A stretch of DNA of 64,000 bases from Streptomyces sp. MZ04 (GCF_004684775.1 NZ_SRIC01000005.1:1-64000); one strand, 5' to 3'; shown: positions 1-8,738, counted from the stretch's first letter. The notes: generated by a model not told the origin, from the sequence alone. Numbers and translations: made by a program.

Positions 1-18
1 GCCCCGGGGTGACGCCTG

Positions 19-2628
19 ATGGGTACCGGCAGCAAGTCCAGCCACGCCTCCTACGCGGTGGGGCCCACCGCCGTGGCCGAGGGCTCGGGGGAGGCCGTGG
101 CCGAGGCGTCGGCGCAGCCGATGTCCGGCGAGGAGATCCAGGCCAAGGCCGACCTGCTGATGGCCATAGACAACATGAAGGAGCTCATAGAGCCCTTGGC
201 CGATCTCGGCTGGGAGGAGCTGCCCCCCAGCGACCCGGTGGAACGGTACGAGCAGTTCGTCAACCAGGTTGAGCAGGCCCAGGGGGCCATCGAGGAGCTG
301 GAGGAGGCGGGCGCCTCCGAGGAAGAGGTCGAGGCTCACACCAAGGCGCTCAAGGCGCACACTGTCGCGTTCTTGAACTCCCTTGACGAGGACGACCTGC
401 GGGAGATCGCCGCGGCCAAGGGATTCGAGCACCCCGCCTTGGTGGGTCTGTCGGGCAAGGGCCAGCATCCCCTGGTCCACTGGCTCGACCCGGCGTACCC
501 CAGCGACCTCCTGTCCAAGCAGAAGATCCAGGCCGCTGCTCTCGACCGGTACCAGCAGCTGCTCGCCGGCGGGACCGTCGGCGGATTGACGCTGGCCGAC
601 TATCACTACCTCGAAGGCACCGAGCCGCCCGTCAGCGGCGGATCATGGTCAGCAACGCCAGGAGAAGTGCTGGCCGCCGGAGGAGACCTCGCCGACGCCA
701 TCAGTGCCTACAAGCACGCCGCGAAGTACACGGCCGACGGGACTCAGGGCGAGGCTCTGCAAGCCATGCTGGCCGCCGAGCACAAGGTGGCGACGGTGGA
801 CTGCCCTGAGCTCGGCGAGGAACTCGACAGCGCGAAGGCCAAAGCTGCGTCCAAGGTCGGCCATGCGATCAACCTCAACCCGGTTCTGCCGAGCGATCTG
901 CAGCCCCTGGTTGAGCAAGCCCTTGCGACCGGAGACCTGACAGAGACCGAGGCGAAGCATCTCACCGCGTGTCAACTCGTGACGCTCCTGCGGACAACGA
1001 CGCCGGAGACCGAAGTGACGGCCCTGAAGGACATTGCCGTCCAGCGGCAGGATTCGCTCGCCGATCTCGACGCCGCCTACGCAGCCCACTCTGCTCTTGC
1101 CCCCGGGAGCGGGGAATCGCTGGCCCTTCCGCCTGCGGGAGAGCCAGCGGCACCGCAGAAGATCGCCGTTTGGGCGGAGAACGCCGGTGAGCTCCAGCAC
1201 TTGCAGCAAGCAACGAAGTGGTACACCAACAGCCAGCAGGCCCTGAGCGGTGAGCCGTTCGCCGAGCACCCGGGTGTCGATGCAGCGAAGTACGTGCACC
1301 CCGAGAGCCTCACCAACGACTTCAAGGCGTGGGCAAAGGGGCAGAAGCTCGCCGACCTGCGCACCGTCGCCGGCGAGATGGGGCTGGACAACAGCGCCCA
1401 GGCCTCGCGCGCGCAGGTGCAGAACTACATCGCGGCGAGCTTCAACCCGAAGTACGACCAGGAGGACATCAAAGAGAAGGTCGCGGCCGCCACCGCGAAG
1501 AAGGCCGCCGCCAAAGCCGCGGCACCGGCGGCCAAGCCCGGTGGTGAACCGGCCTCCGACGAAGCGGTTCAGGCCCTTGCGAGCAAGCTGCCGAACAACG
1601 GCGCCGGCGCCGCCTCGAACGCCTCCGTGAAACCTGCGGCACCCCCCTCGCCGAAGCCTGTGAAGGCTCCCAAGCCGGGGTCGTTCAACGCCAACATCCA
1701 GGCGCTGATGGCCGAAGTCCAGCACGCGAAGGCGACCAGCCAGGACGTGCCGACCCGCATCGACGCCAAGGAGGTCGCCGGGTGGACCTTCGGGCCCGGC
1801 ACGAAGGCGTCGAATCTCGGCGGAACGTACGTCAAGACCGTGCACGACGGCCCCGACGGCTCGAAGTGGCTGTTCAAGACCGACCATAACCACGGTGGCG
1901 CCCTGGGCCACACAGAGGCCGCCGCGTCCCACGTTCTGTCGCTGGGGGGCGTCCCGGCGGTGCCCGTGTACCACCACAAGCAAGCGGACGGGACGGCCGG
2001 CTGCGTCCAGCCGCTGCTCCAGGGTGCGAAGCCGTTCACGTCCAGCCCGAGCCAGTGGTCGCAGAGCCAGGTAGACGCGATCGTCCGCTCCCACGTCGGC
2101 TCGTGGTTCATCGGTGAACACGACGGCCATCAGGACAACTGGCTGGAGACCCCCTCTGGGGGACTGGTACAGGTCGACCGCGGCCAGGCCTGGAAGCACT
2201 TCGGCCAGGACAAGTTGTCGATCGGCTATGCCCCCAGCGGCGGCGGTGGGTTCACACCCGTCCACCAGAAGCTGTACCAGGCCGCTCTCGAAGGGGGCCT
2301 CGCCAAGGGCGTCAAGATCAACCCGGCTGCGGCACACCCGGTGATCAAGAAGTTCGAGTCCATGCCGGACGCGCAGCTGCGCTCAGTCCTGCACTCCACC
2401 GCTCACGAGGGTGCCAAGTCCGGCGTGGCGTGGGTGCCACAGATGCGCAGCCGGGCCGCCAAGGCCCTGAAAATCCCCCAGTCCCAGGTGACGCACGAGC
2501 AGATCGCCGACATGTTCCTGGACCACGCAGTCGAGAGGAAGAACTCCTTGCGTCAGAACTTCGCCAACTTCTTCGTCAAGCAGGTCATGCTGCCCTCCGG
2601 CGCCTCCCTCAAGCACGGCGGTAGCTGA
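19..2628 (+). CDS. Large coupled protein with C-terminal HipA/PI3K-like kinase motifs
   Basis: 869 residues, function unknown. The first residues (MGTGSKSSH, SYAV, PTAVAE) recur almost unchanged at the start of the next gene. Residues 25-590 are rich in Ala, Glu and Lys and look helical or disordered, with an Ala/Pro/Lys linker near 495-575. From about 590 the motif order fits the protein-kinase-like fold of HipA and phosphatidylinositol kinases: GGTYVK near 601, WLFK with a candidate nucleotide-binding Lys620, HDGHQDN at 701-707 (candidate catalytic Asp and Asn) and VDRGQ at 719-723 (candidate metal Asp720). The motifs are visible; the family call is inference. ATG 19 overlaps a TGA at 17-19, the same TGATG junction as with the following gene, so an upstream gene of this operon probably ends here. 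Confidence 0.8.
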   Translation: MGTGSKSSHASYAVGPTAVAEGSGEAVAEASAQPMSGEEIQAKADLLMAIDNMKELIEPLADLGWEELPPSDPVERYEQFVNQVEQAQGAIEELEEAGASEEEVEAHTKALKAHTVAFLNSLDEDDLREIAAAKGFEHPALVGLSGKGQHPLVHWLDPAYPSDLLSKQKIQAAALDRYQQLLAGGTVGGLTLADYHYLEGTEPPVSGGSWSATPGEVLAAGGDLADAISAYKHAAKYTADGTQGEALQAMLAAEHKVATVDCPELGEELDSAKAKAASKVGHAINLNPVLPSDLQPLVEQALATGDLTETEAKHLTACQLVTLLRTTTPETEVTALKDIAVQRQDSLADLDAAYAAHSALAPGSGESLALPPAGEPAAPQKIAVWAENAGELQHLQQATKWYTNSQQALSGEPFAEHPGVDAAKYVHPESLTNDFKAWAKGQKLADLRTVAGEMGLDNSAQASRAQVQNYIAASFNPKYDQEDIKEKVAAATAKKAAAKAAAPAAKPGGEPASDEAVQALASKLPNNGAGAASNASVKPAAPPSPKPVKAPKPGSFNANIQALMAEVQHAKATSQDVPTRIDAKEVAGWTFGPGTKASNLGGTYVKTVHDGPDGSKWLFKTDHNHGGALGHTEAAASHVLSLGGVPAVPVYHHKQADGTAGCVQPLLQGAKPFTSSPSQWSQSQVDAIVRSHVGSWFIGEHDGHQDNWLETPSGGLVQVDRGQAWKHFGQDKLSIGYAPSGGGGFTPVHQKLYQAALEGGLAKGVKINPAAAHPVIKKFESMPDAQLRSVLHSTAHEGAKSGVAWVPQMRSRAAKALKIPQSQVTHEQIADMFLDHAVERKNSLRQNFANFFVKQVMLPSGASLKHGGS

Positions 2629-4868
2629 TGGGAACCGGGTCAAAGTCCAGCCACCAGAGCTATGCGGTCAGCCCGACCGCGGTCGCTGAAAGCCCTGCTG
2701 CCCCGGTGGAGTTGGGCGGTGCACCGACCGCGAGCGAGGGTGGCGAACTCGCGGGTACAGCGGGCGGCGCAGAGATCGAGATGCCGGAGCAGCCGCTGCT
2801 TACACCAGATGTTCCCGCGGAGTCGGCCGACGATGTCGATCTGGGTGTCGCGGACGAGCTCCTCAAGGAGATCGAGGTAGGCCAAGCCGGGCCCGGCGCT
2901 TCGCCCGAGGAGGACGTCCAGGCAGCACCCGATGACCTCGCACCCCCTGCGCTCAAGGAGGAGGAACAGACCAGCGGCGAGGCGCCGGCCGGTGACGAGG
3001 CGCTGCTGACCACGGAGGAGGCCGCGAACGAGGAGGACGAGGAGGAGACCGATCCGGCGCTGACGCCGGTGCCCGCAGAGCCTCCGGTCGGGCAGCCGAC
3101 GGGCGCACCGATCCTGGTGGGCGGGGATGACTTCATCAACTCCGAGGCCGCGCTCGTCGCGTACGACTCGGCGGACGGTCCGCGGGAGGTACTCCTCACG
3201 CACGTCGCCGAGGAGGCGGAGGAGAAGCTGCTCGACGCGCTGAGCATCCCCGGCACGCACATGGCCGAGGTCGAGGTCGAGGAGGAGGTCAAGGAGCGGC
3301 TCACCCTCGACAAGGACAAGAAGCTGGGCGAGTTGACCTCGACGGCGGTCGCCTCGGTGCAGCACAAGCTGAAGAACGGCCTGCCGGCGTCGGAACAGTC
3401 GATCGCCAAGCAACAGGCGGCCGTCGACGCCGTCCACGCGGTGCTCAACGATCCGTCGACCAGCGACGACGAGAAGACGATGGCCCAGCACTACATGGAC
3501 CAGCTGGACCTGGTGGAGGACAAGATCCACAACGGTGGGGCACCGCTGCCCTGGATGGCCCCGTACGAGGTGACCGGGACCAAGATGGTCACAACACAGG
3601 TTCCGGTGTCCGACGGAGATCCGGAGCCGGGAACGCTCCCGGCGGCTGTACGCAAGGCCAGCCGGATCAAGGCCACCTTGGATCCCGAGACCGGGCAGAG
3701 CTCCTGGGACGGAGTGACCCGCAGCTCCGCGGACGGGACTGAGTACGAGATTGACATGGGTGACGGCTGGAAGGCCGTCTACCGGCCGTACAAGGAGAAC
3801 GATCCTTCCAGCACGGAGTACTCGCTGCGCGGGCAGCTTGAGGTCCACGCACCGCCCGGTGCCGGCCACGGCAAGGAGCTCGTGGAGCGGCTGGAGCAGC
3901 TGCACTTGATGAACAAGCCCGTGACCGCAGCCGAGGGCGAATGGACGTACCTGTCCAACAACATCAAGGCCCAGGGCCTGGACAATGCGGCCGGCATGAA
4001 GACGGCCACGGAGACGGCCCAAGGGCTTCAGGACCTCCAGGTCCAGGAGATCGTGCACCAGCGCATGGAGACCCTGATGGGCCTCGACAGCGAGGCCCTG
4101 CAGACCCAGATGAAACGGATCCATCTGGAGGCAGCCCACAAGGTCCTACCGATGAAGGTCGAGGTGATGCGGGATGCGGTCGCCAAGGCGTCCGGGTTCT
4201 CGAGCGGCGCCGAGCTGGCGGCCAGCCCGGGCTACGAGCCGACACCTGCGACGACCGGGAAGTGGCTGTCCTGGTCGCGTTTCGACGTCACCGGAAAGCA
4301 GGAAGAGGTCACGTCGGCCTTCAAGGGACGGTCGCTGACTCACAGACTCGGCGGCGGCGGCCTCGCCAGCTTGCTAGGCACCGGTGTGCTGGCCTCAACA
4401 GAGAAGCGGGCCCTCATGGGCATCGGTAGCGGCGTGGGCCAGAGCGAGGAGAAGGACAAGATGACCGGCGGAGCCAACTCCGTGTTCCTGCGGGTCCAGC
4501 CCAGTGGCTCGTACCTCGGAGGAGGCACGCTGATCTGGGACGACCCCACCGTTCTCATGCGCCGCAGCGACTACTACGGCTACAACGGCGACCACTACGG
4601 CGCGATCAACCCCGCGCATAGCGAGTACAGCAAGAAGGCGATCACCCGAGACCCGATGAAGATCGCCAAGTTCGCTGGTGACAGCAACGAGGTGATGTTC
4701 AGAAACGGAATCGACCTTCTCGGGGCTGAGGCTCCCAGCCGGATTGTGTGCACGTCCGTCGGCGAACGCAACACGATCCTGGCCTCATTCTCCTCCCGGG
4801 GCATCACGGAACTCGGCGGCAAGTCGGTCGAGGATGTCCTGTGCCTGGACGACCACTACTACAGCTGA
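2628..4868 (+). CDS. Large acidic protein sharing its N-terminal tag with the preceding gene
   Basis: 746 residues, function unknown. It opens with the same ~20-residue leader as the upstream protein, followed by a very acidic, low-complexity part (about 20-170) and a charged helical middle. The last 140 residues look globular: GGANSVFLR (614-622), a Tyr-rich DYYGYNGDHYG stretch, then NEVMFRNGI (687-695) and a conserved-looking end. The NEVMF..G segment reminds me of the C-terminal catalytic loop of ADP-ribosyltransferase-fold domains fused to phage head or toxin proteins, but I cannot place the other catalytic residues, so this is a weak guess. The ATG overlaps the previous stop (TGATG), implying translational coupling and matched amounts of the two proteins. 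Confidence 0.8.
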   Translation: MGTGSKSSHQSYAVSPTAVAESPAAPVELGGAPTASEGGELAGTAGGAEIEMPEQPLLTPDVPAESADDVDLGVADELLKEIEVGQAGPGASPEEDVQAAPDDLAPPALKEEEQTSGEAPAGDEALLTTEEAANEEDEEETDPALTPVPAEPPVGQPTGAPILVGGDDFINSEAALVAYDSADGPREVLLTHVAEEAEEKLLDALSIPGTHMAEVEVEEEVKERLTLDKDKKLGELTSTAVASVQHKLKNGLPASEQSIAKQQAAVDAVHAVLNDPSTSDDEKTMAQHYMDQLDLVEDKIHNGGAPLPWMAPYEVTGTKMVTTQVPVSDGDPEPGTLPAAVRKASRIKATLDPETGQSSWDGVTRSSADGTEYEIDMGDGWKAVYRPYKENDPSSTEYSLRGQLEVHAPPGAGHGKELVERLEQLHLMNKPVTAAEGEWTYLSNNIKAQGLDNAAGMKTATETAQGLQDLQVQEIVHQRMETLMGLDSEALQTQMKRIHLEAAHKVLPMKVEVMRDAVAKASGFSSGAELAASPGYEPTPATTGKWLSWSRFDVTGKQEEVTSAFKGRSLTHRLGGGGLASLLGTGVLASTEKRALMGIGSGVGQSEEKDKMTGGANSVFLRVQPSGSYLGGGTLIWDDPTVLMRRSDYYGYNGDHYGAINPAHSEYSKKAITRDPMKIAKFAGDSNEVMFRNGIDLLGAEAPSRIVCTSVGERNTILASFSSRGITELGGKSVEDVLCLDDHYYS

Positions 4869-4884
4869 TGCAAGGAGCTGCACG

Positions 4885-5346
4885 ATGACATCGGACAACC
4901 AGTGGCGGCAGCGGTTCACAGACCTCCTCGCCGGCACCCACAGCACCACGGGCGATCCCGTCGACGCCGGCGCGCGCCTGGTCGTCCTCGACCCCGATGG
5001 CAGTGAAGCTTTCCGCGCCGCCCTCGCCCGCCACCACCGCTTCGTCGACGACGACCAGATCGTGTGGATCCGGCCGCTGATCGGCGGTCAGGACACCACA
5101 GACGGGTACCTGTTCGATCTCGGCGTAACACGGCGCCGTTCCCTGCACTGGGCGACCGCCCGACTCGTCGATGAGGCGGTCGAGATAGACCTCGTCAACG
5201 GGCAACGGGCCCGCATCGAACCGGCAGACGGGGCCGATCTGACGGAGCTGAGCCGGTGGGACGACTTCACCAACCGGCTCACTCCGGATGAGGATGCGGA
5301 ACTGCGGCGCCTGGAGGCGGATTCCTGGCAGGGCCGCTATGCCTGA
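4885..5346 (+). CDS. Small acidic hypothetical protein, operon partner
   Basis: 153 residues, unrecognised. ATG 4885 is preceded by AAGGAG at 4872-4877, seven bases upstream, and lies 16 nt after the stop of the large acidic protein, so the three genes form one transcription unit. The sequence is acidic and soluble-looking, with no membrane segment or signal peptide. It could be an immunity or chaperone-type partner of the two large proteins; that rests only on size and position. Confidence 0.75.
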   Translation: MTSDNQWRQRFTDLLAGTHSTTGDPVDAGARLVVLDPDGSEAFRAALARHHRFVDDDQIVWIRPLIGGQDTTDGYLFDLGVTRRRSLHWATARLVDEAVEIDLVNGQRARIEPADGADLTELSRWDDFTNRLTPDEDAELRRLEADSWQGRYA

Positions 5347-5479
5347 TGGACAGCTCGAAGGCGAAGGCCGGAGGCGAAGGTGCCGGCAGGCGTATTGGCA
5401 TGATGGCCTCCCAGTCTCGCCTACCACGAGGCATCAGTCGGCTCCTCGGCCGACACAGCACATCAGGGAGGTGAGCAGC

Positions 5480-6055
5480 GTGGCAGCACGGCGTCGTGGC
5501 GTACGCGGTTTCGACGGAGCGGTGCTCCGGGCCGCCCGCATGCGCCGTGGCATGGCGGAGGAGGACCTCGGGCGTGCCACGGGGATCGCCGCCTCCTTGA
5601 TCTGCGCCTACGAAGACGGCCGGCGCGCCCCGGAGTGGAAGACGCTGGCCGCGTTCGCGACCGCTCTCTCGTGCGCGATCGACGAGCTGCGGCCCGGGCA
5701 CGCCACCACGATGGAGGATCTGCGGTGCGGCGCCGGCCAGAACCAGGCTGGGGCCGCCGCGGCCGCGGGACTGACGCGCAGCGGGTACGCCATGCTCGAG
5801 AACGGTTACACCCGCACCCTGAAGTCCGATGTTGCGGCCAAGCTGGCGTCCGCGTGGAACGTCGATAAGGACGAGGTGGCCGGGGCCCACGCGGCGGCCA
5901 TCCAGGCCGTCGGCGAGCCGGCGCCCGTTCTTGAGGGCGCCGTCCTCGACGGCCTCGCCGTCCACTTCGGTGTCTCCTCCGAAGCCCTGCTTGCCCTGGC
6001 CCGCACCATGCAGAGCCGGACCGGCCGAAACCAGACCGAGGGGAGGAGTTCATGA
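5480..6055 (+). CDS. XRE-family regulator with two HTH domains
   Basis: 191 residues from GTG 5480, which has AGGGAGG at 5465-5471, eight bases upstream. A longer reading frame extends upstream but has no better ribosome site; GTG 5471 is an alternative. Two Cro/C1-type helix-turn-helix units can be seen: about residues 10-66 (ending in an Ile-Asp-Glu-Leu helix cap) and about 78-135 (GLTRSGYAMLENGY recognition region). It overlaps the following metalloprotease gene by four bases (ATGA). This is the classic arrangement of a repressor and the protease that inactivates it, as in ImmR/ImmA and DdrO/IrrE. It may control the upstream operon or itself. Confidence 0.85.
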   Translation: MAARRRGVRGFDGAVLRAARMRRGMAEEDLGRATGIAASLICAYEDGRRAPEWKTLAAFATALSCAIDELRPGHATTMEDLRCGAGQNQAGAAAAAGLTRSGYAMLENGYTRTLKSDVAAKLASAWNVDKDEVAGAHAAAIQAVGEPAPVLEGAVLDGLAVHFGVSSEALLALARTMQSRTGRNQTEGRSS

Positions 6056-6477
6056 CCGTGCACCGCGGACACCCGGTGACAGACGCCCGGCACTCAGCGC
6101 TGCGAAGCCCGCTGGCCGAGCATGAGCGCGATCTACCTGTCGACGCGGCATGGCTGCGTCGGCGCGCCAAGCAGTTCGCGCATGTCTCCCAGCGGCCGTT
6201 CCACCTGGTCGTCGACCTCCAGGCGTACGCCTCGGTCACCGGGCTGCCCTTCTACGCGCACTACGCGGCCCAGGTCTACCGAGGCCCGGAGAGCGCCCGG
6301 TTGACCGTTCCGCTGATGGCCGTCAACCTGTCGCTGGTCACCACGCGCGAGGAAGCAGACCGCGCGTTGGCGCACGAAACCATGCACCTGGTCGTGCCCT
6401 CGTACGGCCACAAGGAGGCGGCATTCGCCCGCGCCCAGCTCCTGCTCGACGAAGTCGGGCAGCTGACCGTCGCGTAG
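6052..6477 (+). CDS. ImmA/IrrE-type metallopeptidase
   Basis: 141 residues. The zinc-binding motif HETMH (HExxH) is present near residue 107 with the usual Ala before it and a downstream helix carrying Glu, matching the COG2856 (ImmA/IrrE) fold in size and motif position. Known members cleave the repressor encoded next door in response to DNA damage or signalling. The gene overlaps the XRE regulator by ATGA, supporting a functional pair. The cleavage target is inferred from context only. Confidence 0.85.
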   Translation: MTVHRGHPVTDARHSALRSPLAEHERDLPVDAAWLRRRAKQFAHVSQRPFHLVVDLQAYASVTGLPFYAHYAAQVYRGPESARLTVPLMAVNLSLVTTREEADRALAHETMHLVVPSYGHKEAAFARAQLLLDEVGQLTVA

Positions 6478-6554
6478 AACGCCGAGCTGCCAGGGCGGCC
6501 AGCCGTGCACTACCGGCGGCCGCCCGCCCCAAGCCCTAGACACCACCCAGCGCG

Positions 6555-6583
6555 TTGCACATTCACGTTTCAAGCGGTATTGT
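6555..6583 (+). promoter_or_regulatory. Promoter-family element A (TTGCAC-N17-TATTGT)
   Basis: -35-like TTGCAC at 6555-6560 preceded by GCG, a 17-nt spacer that contains ATTCA and TTTCAA, and -10-like TATTGT at 6578-6583. The ATG of the next gene is 129 nt downstream. It is one of seven near-identical elements in this window. Confidence 0.7.
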
Positions 6584-6712
6584 GGTTTTCGTGAGGCGGG
6601 GGAACCCGCCCAGTCCAGGGCCGCCGTCAGCGGTTCCTGAAGTCCGCTCGGGCATCACAGGCCGCCAACGCGCCCGTGCTCCCGGACGCCCATCCTCATC
6701 TCGGAGAAGCTC

Positions 6713-7225
6713 ATGCCGAGCACAACGATGAATTCTGTCTTCAACCCTCTCGAGCTTGCAGCTGTCACGGCAGCGATCAACCGCGCACGGACCGGCCGAT
6801 CCGCTCCGCTGGGACCGGAACCGGGCATTCACAGCGAGAAGGACGGCGAGCTCGCATGGGTGGAGCGGGTGCTCCGCCACCGCCTCCGCCTCGATTCCCT
6901 CAACCGCCCTGTCGCCGTCCGGACCGAGTACGGCTGCATCCAGCCGCTCCTGACGGGTGGTCAGCACTATCGCGCGGCCGTCCTGACCGTCCCGTCCCGG
7001 GGGAACGCACTCAGCTTCCTGGCCACGTACGACGAGCAACGGCGCCTCAGCTTCGACCTCGTCGACCTGTGCTCGCTCTGCCAACAGCAGGTCCCCACCG
7101 AGGAGATCACCTGCTTCGAGGATCTGGGCGACTACCTACTCCAGGCCCGCGACGCCCTCGGCGGATCCCCCCGATTCCGCTACTCCCCCGCGCACGCCGC
7201 CGACTGCCCCGCACACGGCGACTGA
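6713..7225 (+). CDS. Hypothetical protein with C-terminal Cys pairs
   Basis: 170 residues, unrecognised. ATG 6713 follows a GGAGAAG-like site and lies 129 nt downstream of promoter element A. Mostly soluble alpha/beta sequence; a CSLC pair near residue 122 and further single Cys residues toward the C-terminus could bind zinc. A strong hairpin terminator follows at 7255-7285, so it appears to be a single-gene unit. An overlapping frame is Arg/Pro-rich and was rejected as a shadow. Confidence 0.75.
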   Translation: MPSTTMNSVFNPLELAAVTAAINRARTGRSAPLGPEPGIHSEKDGELAWVERVLRHRLRLDSLNRPVAVRTEYGCIQPLLTGGQHYRAAVLTVPSRGNALSFLATYDEQRRLSFDLVDLCSLCQQQVPTEEITCFEDLGDYLLQARDALGGSPRFRYSPAHAADCPAHGD

Positions 7226-7254
7226 CCTGACCGATTCAGCTCTCCTCTCCACCT

Positions 7255-7285
7255 GGCGCCCCCGGCTCACAGAGCTGGGGGCGCC
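7255..7285 (+). terminator. Rho-independent-type hairpin
   Basis: 13-bp stem (left arm 7255-7267, right arm 7273-7285, one G-T pair) with a 5-nt loop, 30 nt after the stop of the preceding gene. No T-run, as usual in Streptomyces. Confidence 0.75.
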
Positions 7286-7345
7286 CTGCATGCAACCCGT
7301 CCACACCGCCTCGCCAGCGGCGCGGCCCGAGCGGGAGACACCGCC

Positions 7346-7759
7346 ATGAAACTTCTCAACTCCCACCAGAGCCAGGGCCCCTTCGGCCTGGTAGTCGAGT
7401 CCCCGGGAAGCGCAGCCCCGCGCATCTGGACGGACTGGCTCCTGTTCATGGTCCCGCTGTTCATCGCACAGATGCAGGAGCAGGACATCAGCGACACCCG
7501 GGCCGCCCGGATGCGCGAAGAGGCCGCGGACCTGATTGCCGAGCACGGCGACGACGCCCAGCACGGCGGTCGGCACCAGGCCGGTGCGCGCACCGCCATC
7601 GCCAAGGGTCTCGCCCTCCTCGCTTGGGCCGAGGGCGGCGTGACCGCGCTCGGGATCCACGCATGCGTCCGGCCGCACGCCTGCTGCCCCGGCCGGGCCA
7701 ACGCCACTCCTCACCTCACCCCACCTCACCCCACCCCACCCCACCCCGGAAGTGAAGAA
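7346..7759 (+). CDS. Hypothetical protein, in frame with the following GP88-like gene
   Basis: About 120-135 residues of plausible coding sequence from ATG 7346. It contains ordinary soluble sequence (TDWLLFMVPLF, an Arg/Glu helix, then AGARTAIAKGLALLAWAEGG) and ends in a Cys-containing tail ACVRPHACC. No stop codon occurs before the GP88-like gene: the frame runs on through a CACCC tract at 7711-7747 into the next start. I think this is a separate small gene whose own stop was lost when the tract changed length, but a true fusion of 398 residues cannot be excluded. Confidence 0.55.
7711..7747 (+). repeat. CACCTCACCCC / CACCC low-complexity tract
   Basis: About 37 nt of nearly pure pyrimidine with repeating CACCTCACCCC then CACCC units, the kind of tract that slips during replication. 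It joins the reading frame of the upstream hypothetical gene to that of the GP88-like gene as His/Pro/Thr codons. Confidence 0.85.
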
Positions 7760-8542
7760 GTGACAGACATGGCCGATGCAACCGACACGAAGAAGCGAAG
7801 CCCGCGCAAATGGCTCCTCACCCAGAATTCAGATCTGCGACGAATCGGCGTATTTAATTGGACACTTCCCGCTTTCGCAATTCAGCTTCCGGATGGCAGC
7901 AATTTTAACGTGTGCCCTCAGGCCGGAGCCTGTGCCCAATTGTGTTATGCGCGCGTCGGGACCTACCGGTTCAAGAACGTTCGCGCCGCCCACATGCGCA
8001 ATCTCCTCCTCTGTCGGGACTCCCCGGAAGAGTTCGAGAAACGCATGACCGAGGAATTGAAGCACAGGAGATACACCGCGAAGTGGATTAGGCTGCACGA
8101 CTCCGGAGATTTCTTTTCCGACGAGTATCTTCTGACATGGATGCGCATTATGGAAAATTCTCCAGGCGTGTCATTCTACTGCTACACCAAGGAGATCAGC
8201 CGCTTCAAACGGATCGTAGAGGGGAAATCCCCTGGCAACTTCCTCTGGTGCTACAGCCTCGGAGGGAAAGAGGACCACCTCCTCAACCTCGCCTCGGAGA
8301 GGCACGCAGACGTGTTCCCCGACGTGGAGTCGCTGATCGCCGGCGGATATTCTGACCAGACAGAGTCCGACCTCCTGTCCGTGCTCGGAGAGTCGCCGCT
8401 CGTGGGAATTCCGGCCAACCGGATCCCGCATCTCCTCAAGCGCCAGGGGAAGGAGACCTTCGGGAGTCTTCAGCGCGCACGAGACGCGAAGCTGGCTGCG
8501 AAGAATTCGGCAGCAAACCGCGAGTTCACACTGGCTCACTGA
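7760..8542 (+). CDS. GP88-like actinophage family protein
   Basis: About 260 residues. It resembles the actinophage gene product 88 family: an N-terminal KWLLTQNSDL...GVFNWTLPAF segment, the Cys-rich signature CPQAGACAQLCYAR, then IRLHDSGDFFS and FYCYTKE. Biochemical role unknown; the spaced Cys residues suggest metal or cluster binding. GTG 7760 follows GGAAG at 7748-7752 and is preferred; ATG 7769 is the alternative. Bases 7830-8170 are clearly less GC-rich (many AAT, TTT and ATT codons) than their surroundings, a sign of recent transfer, probably from a phage. Confidence 0.8.
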   Translation: MTDMADATDTKKRSPRKWLLTQNSDLRRIGVFNWTLPAFAIQLPDGSNFNVCPQAGACAQLCYARVGTYRFKNVRAAHMRNLLLCRDSPEEFEKRMTEELKHRRYTAKWIRLHDSGDFFSDEYLLTWMRIMENSPGVSFYCYTKEISRFKRIVEGKSPGNFLWCYSLGGKEDHLLNLASERHADVFPDVESLIAGGYSDQTESDLLSVLGESPLVGIPANRIPHLLKRQGKETFGSLQRARDAKLAAKNSAANREFTLAH

Positions 8543-8567
8543 CTGCCCGAGGGCCCTGAGTCATACG

Positions 8568-8596
8568 TTGCATATCATTCTAGCGCCATGTACTTT
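8568..8596 (+). promoter_or_regulatory. Promoter-family element E (TTGCAT-N17-TACTTT)
   Basis: TTGCAT at 8568-8573 preceded by ACG, a 17-nt spacer ending in ATG, and TACTTT at 8591-8596. It precedes the HTH-repeat gene (GTG 8739) by 142 nt. A start codon at 8568 in the same frame would lie inside this element, which argues against that longer protein. Confidence 0.65.
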
Positions 8597-8738
8597 AGCG
8601 CCTGGCCCTGCGCGATCGGGGCCGACGCGGGCGGGGGTCGACGGTGTCGGCATCTTCCCGAGTCCGTCCCACTCACGTCTCCGGCTACGGAGCCACCCAC
8701 CTTGGCCTGCACCTGGCCGGCCCGATAAGGAGCGACCA

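Noticed and set aside
649-2337. 562-codon leftward open frame opposite the kinase-like gene
   Set aside because: It mirrors the rightward gene, is extremely Arg/Gly/Val-rich, has no ribosome site and shows no family motifs; GC-rich DNA leaves the antisense frame open by chance.
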